Below are positions 43,324-59,478 of a stretch of 64,000 nt of DNA, one piece after another. The stretch's first letter is position 1, and each line of letters starts with the position of its first letter. Origin of the DNA: Adiantum capillus-veneris (Eukaryota; Streptophyta; Polypodiopsida; Polypodiales; Pteridaceae); NCBI GenBank assembly GCA_014529385.2, contig CM043960.1:33461396-33525395 (forward strand). The letters run 5' to 3'. A model generated the notes under the pieces. It was given only the letters and a program-made list of their open reading frames with translations, ran no database searches and had not been told where the DNA came from. The translations under genes were made by a program, and so were the position numbers.

Positions 43324-43929
43324 TTGGCAAGTGTTCAGACTTCCATGGGTTTTAAGGTCACTTTTGCTCAAAGGTGGGAATGGGTGATGTCAAAGTTCGA
43401 GTTAAAAATTTTCGAGTGGCAAAGCTACTATGCATCTCTCTCTACTAGATCTTTTGCTTTAAACCAGTACATTTTACCCTCATTAATTTATTTCTTATCT
43501 TGTTGGAAGCTAGCCAAGTATCATATGAAGAAAATCTATGCTTTGATTAGATCTTTTTTATGCCAAGGAGATTCTGATTATCCTAAGATCTCCAAAGTGG
43601 CATGTGCCACATATTGTCTTCCCAAATGCAAAGGAGGGCTAGGCCTTCGCAACTTGGACATAATTGCTACCAAAATGGATGGCAAACAGATCTTGAGAGT
43701 AGTAGACTCAAAGGAATATTGGGCTCTTCTCCTCAAAAGGAATATTTACAGATTCAAGATGCAAGAGTACGAGGCTTGGACTAATACAAACCTTGGGGAC
43801 ATCCTGCTCTCCCCTATGACCTTCAAGCCAATGGCATGTAAACTCATATGCAGATTCTGGCATGGTAGGACATCAAAAGCAAATGGAGCCCCTCCATGGA
43901 CTTCAAATCTAACTACTTTTTTTTTCTGA
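43324..43929 (+). pseudogene. LINE RT C-terminal region
   Basis: An open 201-codon frame with the thumb-side segment typical of plant L1 elements: RSFALNQYILPSLIYFLSCW, then FLCQGDSDYPKISKVACATYCLPKCKGGLGLRNLDI (the W-CxPKxxGGLGLRxL region). It then decays into repetitive codons near 43920. It is intact for its length but part of a dead element. Confidence 0.85.
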
Positions 43930-44314
43930 ATGACTCACCCTAGTTTGGATATTTTGCAGTTAAACAAAAGATGTTCCCCAATAGAAGAGCACACAAGTGC
44001 TTCAAAGCTGGAATAAAAGAATGGAGGGATATGTTTCAAAATCATAGATTGAAAACAAAAACCTCACTTGAAAGAGAGCTCAACATCAGCAGAAGTGAAT
44101 ACTGGCTAAAACGTGCCTTCCCTCGAGAGAGTGTAATATGAAAAGTTCGACAGGTAAGGTAGCTTTGGAGATTTTCAATCAATTCAAATTCGAAGGAGGA
44201 GTGGAAAAGAAAATGAAGAGGAAGCTTAACAAGAGGTGGAAGCTTCAATGGAGCTCCAAGAAATCGACTTACAAGTTTAAATGGCTTACCCAATAGCCAA
44301 CAAACACCACCCTA

Positions 44315-44640
44315 ATGTGGTTAATCATCCATCAAGGATTATGGAGTGGAGGTAAGGCACTTAGAGCTGGTGTTAGTGATGGCAAATGTCTTAGATGTAA
44401 AGCATGTGTAGAAGATATCCCTCACCTTTTCTTGAGCTGTAGGGATAATGTCAAAATCACATCCCTCATTCAGAAAGCATGTGCGCATATCAACCTCAAG
44501 AAAGTAGATGTACAAGGTTTGCTACTCGTCAACTGTAAGGGTTTGGACATTCCATTGTGGAACATATGGAGAGAATTGATATTATGGTTTTTGTGGGTGC
44601 ATAGAATGCTATCATTTCTCCCATAGTTCTCAAAGTTCAA
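44315..44640 (+). pseudogene. LINE zinc-binding (zf-RVT-like) C-terminal domain
   Basis: The frame 44315-44626 reads WLIIHQGLWSGGKALRAG, then CLRCKACVEDIPHLFLSC. This is the Cys-Cys-His-Cys arrangement (CxxC...H-LF--C) that follows the RT in plant non-LTR elements. The stop at about 44624 is close to where such proteins end or pass to an RNase H domain, which I do not see. Confidence 0.8.
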
Positions 44641-44925
44641 TTGTAATATTACAGCATGATGTAGTAAAAGCAAATGTAAAACTGTGTAAAAAAATGTATG
44701 AAGCCCCCTGATCCCATTTCTTCCCAAACAGATTTACAGAGGTGATGAGATGGCAACAATGGAGAGCCAAGGTTACTAAAATCTAAGGAGCCATGAGACT
44801 TAGGATGAGAGGATGCATAATTTGATTTGTACATGGCTTGGGGGTATCCATGTATGATGTACCTTCTTTTTCCTTCTTGATTATTGAAATCTTCCAATCT
44901 TTCTAAGTGAAAAAAAGGAAAAATC
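44641..44925 (+). mobile_element. LINE 3' untranslated end
   Basis: Gene-free; it ends near an A-rich run (GTGAAAAAAAGGAAAAATC, about 44908-44926) that could be the old poly(A) tail. The boundary is approximate. Confidence 0.4.
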
Positions 44926-46446
44926 AACCGGGGCCTTTAAGTCGTAGGTTTAAGAGGGTTTTCTCTTAGCATGTGAGCTGGTACGACGTCATGGGGCTAG
45001 CGGGGTCCTGATGTTGAGACTTGACTCTTGGGAAGTGGAGAAGGTGAGAGAGAGAATGAAAAATATAAATTTTAAAAAAGAGAGAGAGAGAGAGGGCTTA
45101 GTGTGACGTTAACGGGAAGACGTTAGTCGTCACTGAAGGCAGCGGGCCGGGCGGGGAGGGGCGGCGGGGGCCTGCTGACGCCGCTCTCTCTCTCTGTGGA
45201 GTCTGCCTTCCCACGTTTTCCCCACGGCCAGCAGGCGTGCGGGCGGCCGCACAGCTCTAGCGGCGCGTAGCCGCCCAAGGCGTTGGACAGCGACTAGCCG
45301 ACTTCCTCAAATAGGGAATGGCGCCTCCCAAGCTCCTCCCCACACTTCTTTCCATACTTTGCAAGTGTCAATCACTCACATCATCCCTTAGCTCGCAAAA
45401 ACCTTTTTTCCAAACCTACATATGACCAGTGTTCGGGAAAAATCATTTTTCCAAACATACAAAATTCCTTTCCTTGATTTTGTCAAGAGGAAATTTGAGT
45501 TTTTACAATATTTTTCTCTATTTTGAGGAGGAATTTCTCCTTTTCCCCTTGCCCTCAATCGGCATTTTTGAAATTAAAAACGGCACGATATTAAGCTGAG
45601 ACACATTTTTCCCGAACAATAGAGGCAAATAATATACTAAATTCGACGGTTTTTTACATGACATTACACTTTTTTTAATAAAAAAATTCATTAAATTCTC
45701 TCTCCTTCAAATTTACAATTTAGAGGTAAATTTTAATATTTGTAGGTGGAATTACGCTAAACCTAGGTTTTTTCTTTTTAGCATTGGAGAGGATGTGCAT
45801 TGTTTAGAGATCTTTTTCTAAACAATGACGCTTAATCGCCGCCGCTTATTGAAAAGGCCTTAGAGAACAAGGATTAAAGAGTGCATTCATAGGAGTTTGA
45901 TCCCATGATGTAAAGTATTGATTCATTAAAATCTTTTTAATATTTCAATATGTGAAAGAATCCTTTTCGGTTGAAGACACATAAAAGTCCATTTCATTAA
46001 ACTGTTTTATTATTTCCTATGGTTATTATTATAAGGTAAAGTGTTCTTGGTAATGACATGCTTCTATGTTCTGTAACTATTAGTGATGTAACTTCTTCTA
46101 ATCTTTTTGGACAAGAATGTCGCTCCCACTTACACTTTGCAAACAAGGCTCAGGCTCACGTTGGCATATTAAAACAAAAAGTTGAAAAGAAATTCTTGAG
46201 GCCGTTAAATGAAAGGACATTTTACAACTAGCGAGAGAGATTTCACAACGAAAAGTTCAAAAAGAGGTCGTGAATCTGTAGATGAAGTACCCATTTCCAA
46301 ATAAAACAAAAGCAATCAAAAATTTGCACTCCTTTCTCCTTTCTCCTCTAAAGCATGTTTCAAACAAACACTATACACATTGTAATATATGGACATGTAC
46401 TAAGCTTGTAGATGAGAAGGTAAAAGAGATTTGGTCTTGCTTTGTT

Positions 46447-46449
<3 letters not shown>
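44926..46449. other. Gene-free stretch with a GC-rich block
   Basis: 45110-45300 is strikingly GC-rich (GGGCCGGGCGGGGAGGGGC) within AT-rich surroundings, with short GA and CT runs either side. It could be an old CpG-island-like promoter, but no exon follows that I can recognise. The remainder is AT-rich with no gene. Confidence 0.4.
45430..45618. mobile_element. Candidate MITE
   Basis: A 14-bp perfect terminal inverted repeat, TGTTCGGGAAAAAT (45430-45443) and its complement (45605-45618), bounds 189 bp of non-coding sequence. No clear target duplication is visible, so the family is unknown. Confidence 0.45.

Positions 46450-46532
<83 letters not shown>
46450..46532. repeat. (AT)n(GT)n compound microsatellite
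   Basis: About 66 bp of AT alternation followed by about 18 bp of GT alternation. Confidence 0.97.
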
Positions 46533-46533
<1 letters not shown>

Positions 46534-46542
46534 ATGTATATA

Positions 46543-46905
46543 TGGAGCTTAAAAAATTCAAGGAAGGAGAGGGCATCCGTGTGTCACACATACGTTGACT
46601 TCAAGTTTTCTTTGAAATACAAAAGTGAAAGGTAAGTAGTAAGATTGTAAAAAATGAAAAGACTTATGAGTTGAGTTCAATTTTGGCAAGGCAAAGTCAA
46701 AAAGCTTCTATGCAAGCTTCTATACTCTATATGATGGAGGTTAAAAATTTCAAGGAAGCAGAGGACATCCACGTGCCACACATAGGTTGATTTCAAGTTT
46801 AATTTGAAATCCAAAAGCGAAAGGTAAGTAGTAAGATTGTAAAAAATAAAAAGATTTCTTAGTTTAGCAAGGTAAAGTCAAAAAGCTTTGTACTCTATAT
46901 ATTAT
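46543..46905 (+). repeat. Tandem duplication of about 190 bp
   Basis: The unit starting at 46543 (GCTTAAAAAATTCAAGGAAG) recurs at about 46737 (GGTTAAAAATTTCAAGGAAG) and both end near a CTCTATAT word. The copies are diverged, and the second is shorter. Non-coding. Confidence 0.85.
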
Positions 46906-49420
<2,515 letters not shown>

Positions 49421-49689
49421 AATTTTTAGGTAGAATTACACTAATAAACCTAGGTTTTTTCACTTGAGGAAAGTGTCACAGAGTTTAACCTTGCTTCTTA
49501 TTAGCCGTAGTAACGAGTGGGTCACATACTAGTAGTGTAACAATTATCCATGTAAAATTTGTAGGTAGAATCACACTAATAAACCTAGGTTTCTTCGCTT
49601 AGGAGAGCGTCACAGAGTTTAACCTTGCTTCTTATTAGCCGTAGTACCGCGTGGGTCACATACTAGTAGTGTAACAATTATCCATGTAA
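49421..49689 (+). repeat. Tandem 135-bp duplication
   Basis: The unit containing AGGTAGAATTACACTAATAA at 49428 recurs at 49563 with few changes; each ends TTATCCATGTAAAA. Part of the unit (TAGGTGGAATTACGCTAA, then ACCTAGGTTTTTTC) also occurs near 45745-45775, so it is a dispersed repeat. Confidence 0.88.
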
Positions 49690-51931
<2,242 letters not shown>

Positions 51932-52092
51932 CTTGTGTGCTTGCAAGGAGGAAGAAGGATGTGTGCCTTGCGCGCACATGCACACACACCTTTGGCATCA
52001 AAAGAGAGAGGCAAGCTCTCGAATTTTGGCATCGATATCTTCTTTAGCCGGGTCCTCTCTCACCATCGGCATCGGAGAGAGAGCAGAAGGGC

Positions 52093-52350
52093 TGTTTTAG
52101 ACACACACTCATATCAGCCTAGCTGCTACCATATACATGTGGTAGTGATGTGTGTAAACACACTAGGACCGCTAGGGCATTTTTTCCCTCTTTAGGAGGT
52201 TTTTCCCCCCGTGCATTGTATATATGCCCATCACTCTAGGGCTATCTATCTTTCCATTGCACACTAAGTAACAGACTCTCTATTGTGTACCTTGAGCTTC
52301 CTTCGTCTTCTCCAAGCTGTGTGCGTTTCTCTGCAACCCTAATTCCAACA
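52093..52350 (+). repeat. Ty1/copia LTR (5')
   Basis: The right end CCAACA at 52350 is set by the primer site that follows. The left end TGTTTTAGACACAC at 52093 is a proposal. TGTATATATG at 52218-52227 would serve as TATA box. The length of about 258 bp suits a copia element. Confidence 0.5.
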
Positions 52351-52352
52351 AT

Positions 52353-52364
52353 TGGTATCAGAGC
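52353..52364 (+). promoter_or_regulatory. Copia primer-binding site, initiator tRNA-Met
   Basis: A perfect TGGTATCAGAGC two bases after the LTR end, 240 bp before gag. Confidence 0.88.
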
Positions 52365-52603
52365 AGGTTCCGTCCTCTCGGGCTCAATCGCTGGTAGCTC
52401 CAGCACACGCCTGCTCACTTTCTCCGATTTCTGTGAGCTTTGGTGAACGTTCGCAGGTCGACAAAACATGTGTTTTTGTCAATGCCGTTTTTTGCATAAC
52501 AGGTGCCTTACAGTCTTCTACGGTTTGTGATATATAGCACATGTTGTTGCCGCTTTGTTTCTCCTCTTTTTAGGTAGATTTCACATCAGGTGCAGCATTT
52601 ACC

Positions 52604-53465
52604 ATGACTAACAACAACACAGATGTGTTCAAGATGTTTTCTGTTGAGGACAAGTTGGACGGGGACAATTACCCTGTGTGGGCTTACATGATGCAACATG
52701 TTCTTGTGTCAAAGGGCATTTGGAATATTGTGTAGGGCATTGATGTATGTTCTGGTTCTGAAGACGTAGGCGATGTTGAGGATGTTGCAGGTCTTGTTGC
52801 AAGGATTGCTGCTATTAGAGTTGTTTTGCCTACGACAGAGAACAAGCTTGTTGGGATGTAAAGAATGCGCATGCTCATGCATTGATTGCATTGTCTGTGA
52901 AGTGCACCATTGTTCCTCACATTCGTTCAACAAAATCTGCAAAACAGGCTTGGGATATTCTAGCAGGTCTTTATGCAAGCCAGACTGAGGCTAAAATTGC
53001 TTTGCTGCATAAAAAGCTGGAATCGAAGATTATGCATGAGAAAGATGATATAGACACTTTCCTTGCTGGTGTCAAGGATATCAATGAGCAACTTATTTCT
53101 GCAAGTGAAGTCATTTCAGACAGTTCCCTTGTGCAGACTGTTCTTGATGCCTTACCAGATTCATACTAGACTTTTGCTAGTACTTGGAGACTAATGACCC
53201 AAGGAAATCCTGAAGTTGTCAAGTTTTGATGCATTATGCACATTGCTGTTGCAAGAGTCACTTTCTTGAAAAAACAGGACTAGGCAACGTGCAATTGAAC
53301 AGGCTTTTATTTCTTCTCAAAGAAAGGGTGGTAACAACAATGCAGCCACTTCTTATGGTTCTGCTGCGAGTGGCAAAACTTCTGTTCCTAACGCTCACAA
53401 CCTCAAACACATGGAAAACCCACCGCCACAACCTGCTTTAGACATCCAAAAGCCTCGCCAACCTT
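52604..53465 (+). pseudogene. Ty1/copia gag remnant
   Basis: It starts MTNNNTDVFKMFSVEDKLDG with the copia signature DNYPVWAYMMQHVL. A stop follows (about 52733) and a frameshift near 52860. The UBN2-type Gag domain continues at 52882-53169: KSAKQAWDILAGLYASQTEAK, LLHKKLESKIMHEKDDIDTFL and VQTVLDALPDSY. A further shifted frame gives the Asn/Ser-rich tail (AFISSQRKGGNNN) to 53465. No CCHC knuckle, protease, integrase or RT follows, so only the 5' end of the element is present. Confidence 0.85.
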
Positions 53466-55998
53466 AAAATAGGGAGAATCAAACCACCATATGAATTTTT
53501 TTGGAAATCTACCACCATTAAATCATGCCAGCCGCACGTCTCTGTAGGATCCCCCCCGCTCTCTACTCTACAAAAAGCGGAACAAGAAACATGACCCACT
53601 AAAGAAGAATATCAGGGCTTGCTACTTAATGAGGAGATCCCGCCTGTCATCAAAACACTTGCAGCTCAAGAACTACATGGTGAAGATTTGGCCCTCACAT
53701 CAAACAAAGGATTCGATAGGTAATACCTAGGAGACCCCAAATCCAAAGCATAATAAGCCAAGAGAATCAAAAGCATTGAGGAGAAACAAAAGAAAGAGGA
53801 GGTTGAAAGAGAAACATAGAAGGCAAAGGCAGTAGGAGGAAGGGTAGAGATCAAGAGAGCCTACCTTGAAAATTTACAAGCAAGGGTAGAGGCAGAGAAG
53901 AAGGCGATAGAGGATAGGGCTAGAGCCTCCCAACAAGCTGTAGTTGGGGGATCTAAGTCTTTGAAGATTCCACAACAAGGAAAAACATATGCCAAGAAGA
54001 AAAAGACAACTTGACACCCAAAGAACAACATGCCCCAAGATGAGCGGAGGGCAAAGTATAAAAAATGACCCTCCTCAAAGGACCCAGGAGCCAACTCCTC
54101 CTCCACCACCAATAACCCAAAAGAAGCAGAGATGGAGTTTGGGAATGATGTCTCTTTGGGAGATAAAAAATTATGAGAAGAGCACCAAGCCGATCATTCC
54201 AAAAGTGGCCTTCTCTCGAGTGGTAGAGAGATTATCAAAGAATATAGTGAATCTGTAACCAGGATAGATCATGTTGCCTTATTGGCCCTACAAGAGGCTT
54301 CCAAGGATATCTTGATGCAACTTTCTATGATGGCATTTCTTGTATGGTGCATGCAAAGCGATTCACTTTAAAAAACACAGATTTAGCTCTTGCAATCAAC
54401 TTGCAAAATGAAGGTTGCCTCCATAAGAATTAAATTATTTCCATGTAACCTCTCTTTTGATATTTGTAATCTTTCATATAATATCAATGATTCAATTTCT
54501 ACCATTTGGTGCAACTGTAAAATTAATTGTTTACATTGTAACTTTTCAGTATTTGTACATCTCAAATCATTTAATTTAAGTCTTGACTATGATAATGTAG
54601 TCTAGGTGGCCGAGGGATATCATCGGGTAAAATTTTGTCAAAATTGGGCAACAGGCGAACTGTATGCATGTGGCAGGTGGCCCATGTGCCATGGGGGCCA
54701 ACAGAGGCAAAAAAGATCCCTACACACTGTGGTCAAAATGGCCCCCTATGCGTTGTGGTGCACATGGAGTTTTCTTAGCCTCGCTGGCTCCATCGGGTGT
54801 CATGGTGCATTGTGGGCCACTCGCCACATCCATTCGGTCCCCCCGTTGCCTCATTTTGACAAAAGTTTGCCTTACGGTGTCCCTCGGCTAGTCCGGAATA
54901 CGTGATCATGGTCAAGGGTTTTTATGGAAGCCATTCTACTTTAATCAAATTTGGTTGGACAATATGAACAAAGAAAAAATGTATAGTACAAAATGAATTA
55001 AAAACACAATACAAAAGACCGAATTTTTCTCTATTGTTCTTGGAATTACATCATGGATGGCTTCTCTTTCTACAAAAGTGGGTATGGGACAAATGGCGGG
55101 CCTAATGCCAAAGGTTTTTACAATTTCTTTAGGGTTTCTCACCCCTTGACCTAGGCTTAAGGAATAGCGAGAGAGGATTGATCTAGAGTGCTTGCTTGTA
55201 AAGGCATACATGGCCGCCTTGCAATCCACTTATATACATTCATTTGCATTAAGGTCCAGGGAATCTTTGGTAAGGATGACACTCAATGCTTTGCACTTGA
55301 GTAGCTCCATGAAACCATGCTTTGAGAACTCTACATGAGTAACTTGAAGAATGGATGGTCCAAAGTGGCTCAAATAATGCCACAAGAAGGTATCCCTACT
55401 AGTGGGGACGTTTGCAAGAACCTCTAGTTTGCATTTTGAATTTATCAACATGATATGGGGCCTGCAAAACATTTAAAAGGACATTACCACTTGTTGTAAG
55501 AAAAACATAGACAATCATTTAGATTTAAAAATGTTTACATTTATCTTCATTTATTTATTCAAGAGACTTCCTTGCAAGGTTGATGCCTGAGTGATCATCT
55601 CCACCCATTCGAACCAATGGTTTGTGTGGGTGGAAAGTGCTTTTGAGAACATTTCCATAAAAGGAGGCACATGATTTTACCTCTACTAGGGTGGTTGCCA
55701 CTATTTGCACCAAATTTTGTTCATTTTCAAAGTTGGTGGGGAGGTAGAAGAGGCTTGCAAGGAGACTTAGGTTTTCAAAGTCAATTTAAAATTTGGTCAA
55801 ATCTACCTTTCCACATGGATCCTTCATGCTTTCATAGATATAAATCACTGAGAGTGACTCGTCTGCTCTACGTCTAAGTGTTTAAGCAATGTCATCAAGG
55901 AGCAAAAATTGACGACCCTCCACTACCACTGCATGAAAATTGAGTAATTGGAGGTTAGGGACTTCCTCCAACATCTCATCTCCTTCTATCATTCGATC
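53466..55998. other. Unassigned sequence between copia and element F
   Basis: 53660-54000 could encode a Lys/Glu/Ala-rich, coiled-coil-like segment (VEIKRAYLENLQARVEAEKK) but with stops, and I do not recognise it. 54600-54905 has an open 99-codon frame with no known domain. 54945-55472 (minus) holds two short frames, also unrecognised. Confidence 0.45.
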
Positions 55999-57757
55999 TG
56001 TCATAAAATCTAATATCTAACCAACCCAGTAATTTCTCATATTAAACTGATCAATTAACATGGGAGAATAAACGGGAACAAGGGTTAGGATATAAACATG
56101 TGCTTATGGATCTATCTCAACACGGGGCCAAGGTAAAAGGGTCCAAATGAGAGATGGTCTGTCAAGTCCAATATCTAATCAACCCAAATGATTTTCTCAT
56201 ATTAAATTGATCATTTAATGTGGGAGAATAAATGGGAACAACGGTTAGGATATAGACATTTTCTTATGGATCTATCTCAACACGGGGCCAAGGTAAAAGG
56301 GTCCAAATGAGAGATGGTCTGTCAAAGAGCAATGCTACCTAATGGAGCTTAAAGACCTTAGGGTTAGCTTCATTAAAGACCTCCAAATTTTAGTGTTAAA
56401 AAGTCCTTTGACCTTAGGCAAGCTAAGGTTGTGCTTGAGGTGGGAACCTGGCCCATGTCCTCCTTGCTTGCTACTAAGGTGCTTGAGGTGCTTGTCGTGC
56501 TTGCTGACTAAGGTGCTTGAGGTGATTGTTGTGCTTGATGACTAAGGTGCTTGAGGTGCTTGTTGTGCTTGAGGTTCTAGGGCTGAGCTTGATGTGGGAA
56601 CCTAAGACCTTCTCCAGCTTGTAGTGAGAACCTTCTCCAAGCTTGAAGGGATCAAAGTGTTCCCAAAAGTCAACATGATCCCTACTCAAGTGGGAGTGAT
56701 CCCTCATTGTAGGAGCTAGAGAGAGAACACACACACCCTCACACAAGTCAAGCTTGGTCTAAAGAAGCAACTAGAACACTTGTCAAGTTTTTCTTCATGT
56801 TGCCCTCATGGTGTGCCTAAAGCCTATTGGTTGGCCTCTCAAGGGGTCCAATGATAATTTAGTTAATTGAATAAATTTATTATGCATCTATCAAGTCCTC
56901 TCTCTCAAAGGGGAAAGGGGGACACTTGTCCCAAGGCTAGCATGCTTGCCTGATATGCACTCTGCATGTAATTGGCCAGGCTTGGAGGGGTCTAATGAGC
57001 TTCCATCTTGAGCTAGAAGAAGGGGTTGACCAAAGCAAGGAAGGGGCTAGCTTGGGGGGTATACTCTCCCACACACACATACACACACTCTCATTGTGTG
57101 CAAAGTGCAAGAGCTCCATCTCCTTCTCCAATCTTGTTGAGAAGTTGAGAGCCTACACCAACACCCTTGGCTATGGAATGCAGATCCAACCGAGAGCCAT
57201 GCTTCAATGCTTAAGCTTGCCATCTTCTTCATCTTCATTACTATGCTGTTATGCTATGATAAGCAAGAAGAGTGATGATAAGTGAGGAACTATTTATTTT
57301 TCCTATGGATGTTTCTTCTTCCTCTTCCCTACCCTCATTCCCCGCTAGCTCTCTCCACCTTTGAAGCTGTTTGAGGCCTTTGGACTAAGGTCAAGGATGG
57401 TTAATGCTTTTTACAAAGTCTATGTTATACTCGTGATGCATAAAGCTTTCCAGCTTCTTTGCATCACCTAGGTCACAAGGAACACAAATATTGTATTGTA
57501 CCAAGTCTCTCTTGATGGGAGAATCTATAATGGAGGGGGGACTGACTCCACATAAATATGGTCCTCAACTGTTGTCAAGTTCTCTAACTCTCTCTCTTGC
57601 AAAAGTATTCTTCATGCCAAGTTAATTAAGTATTATGGTTATGTTGCTACCGCTAATTAAGTTCACCCTCTATGTTCTCAAAGTAGTCTCACAAAAATGT
57701 TCACTCTAATTCTCTTAATTTTGATATTCTTAAAGTTCATAGGACATTTCCATTACA
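55999..57757 (+). repeat. Element F 5' LTR
   Basis: It begins TGTCATAAAATCTAATATC and ends CATTTCCATTACA, 1759 bp. The start matches the second LTR at 63316. It contains two tandem copies of a 158-bp unit (56012 and 56170) and, at 56478-56580, a minisatellite built on AAGGTGCTTGAGGTGCTTG. Short open frames inside it are not genes. Confidence 0.82.
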
Positions 57758-57758
57758 T

Positions 57759-57770
57759 TGGTATCAGAGC
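57759..57770 (+). promoter_or_regulatory. Element F primer-binding site, initiator tRNA-Met
   Basis: A perfect TGGTATCAGAGC one base after the LTR end. Confidence 0.9.
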
Positions 57771-58146
57771 TATTGGTTTCTCTCTTCTTGTTTTAGAAGA
57801 GAGGTCCTTAAGTTGTCCATGAAAGGTTGGACCTGTTTATTGCAATAGGGTAAGTGGGACAAGGATCTATTATCTTGGTTGAGAAGGACTTAGTTGGAGG
57901 TACACCGTTGGGAACTATAGTCTTAATAATGGAGCCTCTGGAGGCTTGCCTTTGGTTTAACCATTATTGAGCTATGAGAAAGCTCAAAAAGAACCATAAT
58001 CAACCGAGCAATGTTAGACCCTCTCCACTAGTCTTTGCAATCAATAGTGTCTAAACCATGAGTGTGGCTAAAGGTAAAGAAGAGTAGCGACTAAGAGTTT
58101 TGATTTTACCAAAGCACAAAGTAATCTATACCTAAGTTTAATTAGC

Positions 58147-59478
58147 GTGGTTGACAATAATCAAGAGAGTAGAATGAACATTGATAACTTTGATTTTTCA
58201 CATGAAGGTGCTAATTATGATGCCCCCATGTTTGTTAATTATCTTGTTACTGGGTTGCATCAAGCTATGGGCAACCCTGCTTTGCAAGCCGAAGTTACCC
58301 AACAACTTCGTGCTTATGGGAGTTCCCTTACTATCCAAGAGGAGAGAGAGCTTAGGAAGACTCTTGATGAGACTCCCAAAAGAAGACTCTCTCCCATAAG
58401 AGAGGACGAATCGAATGAACGAGAAAGAAAAAAATCCCTAAGTTCCTCTGAAGATGTGGTTCTACAAAGACGATGGTCTAGACGGTCGCCAACTCCTCCT
58501 AAGAGGAAATGATCAATCCATAGTCCTTCTCCTCATCACTTTGAAAGGGAAGAGAGGAAACAAAGAAAGAAAAAGGCAAGAAAGAGGTCACCCTCTTCTG
58601 CTTCTTCTTCACCTTCCTCCTCTTCCGATGAAAGCAACAACTATTCTCCTAGAGAATACAAGAGGAGAGGACATCGCAAATCCTACGATGGAGAAGGTCC
58701 CAAAAGCACAAGAAGTTCAAAGAGGGAGAAAAGAGTATCTCTTTTTTCACCTATGATGGCACCTTTGGTGCTAATGACAAAGTATTGGCCTTCATCCAAC
58801 AATTCAACACGGCCTTTGGAGATGAGGGCTTCACAGAGTCCTCTAAGCTTCGTCATATAGCTATGCACTTCTAGAAGTCTGCTAGTCAATGGTGGGCTAG
58901 CCTTCATGGCAATGGCGAGGCGCCAAAGACATGGAAAACTCTACGAGTTTCCATCACATGAAGCAATTCCTTGCAAGTGATACAAAGGACAAAGTGCTTA
59001 CCAAATGGTGGAGCTTGAAGATACTTTACAACGAGTCTATCCACAAATACGTGGACAAATTTTGGGATTTACATCTCAAGGCTACTGTCTTTCAAAAGAT
59101 AGACTTTGCTGAGCAAAAGCAAAAATTCTGTGCGGGACTACCTAAAGAGATGGCCAAGTACGTCAACTCCCAACGGCCTGGTGTCACTGAAGTAATCCGC
59201 CACACTATGGTTGCTTCACGCGTCAATTTCCAACAAGTGGCTAGAAGGAATGCCAAGCCCATGGAAAGCAAAGACAAAAGTGATACAAAGGGGAAAACCA
59301 ATGCCCAAAATTCTTCCCAAGGCAATTCCAACAACAACAACAACAACAATTGGTTCAAGGAGAAGGGAGTTTACAAAGGTAAAAATAAATTCTCTCTCCT
59401 AAAGAGCTAGAAGATTTTTGTATAAGGACCACAAATGTTTTAAGTGTGGGGAGAAACATGGCTATCGTTCTTGCCAAA
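58147..59478 (+). pseudogene. Element F gag
   Basis: It starts MVDNNQESRMNIDNFDFS. An N-terminal region and a Ser/Arg/Lys-rich tract follow (58370-58740, frameshifted near 58510), then the capsid domain: TYDGTFGANDKVLAFIQQF, SASQWWASLHGNG and FCAGLPKEMAKYV. A stop or frameshift lies near 58872 and 58930; 58931-59410 is open. An Asn run (about 59327-59349) precedes the zinc knuckle CFKCGEKHGYRSC (59436-59474). That knuckle has three rather than four residues between the second Cys and the His. It sits 376 bp after the PBS. Confidence 0.88.

Noticed and set aside
54606-54905. An open 99-codon frame as a gene
   Set aside because: It is rich in Trp/His/Cys without domain order, and a second frame overlaps it (54664-54891). 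There is no support beyond length.
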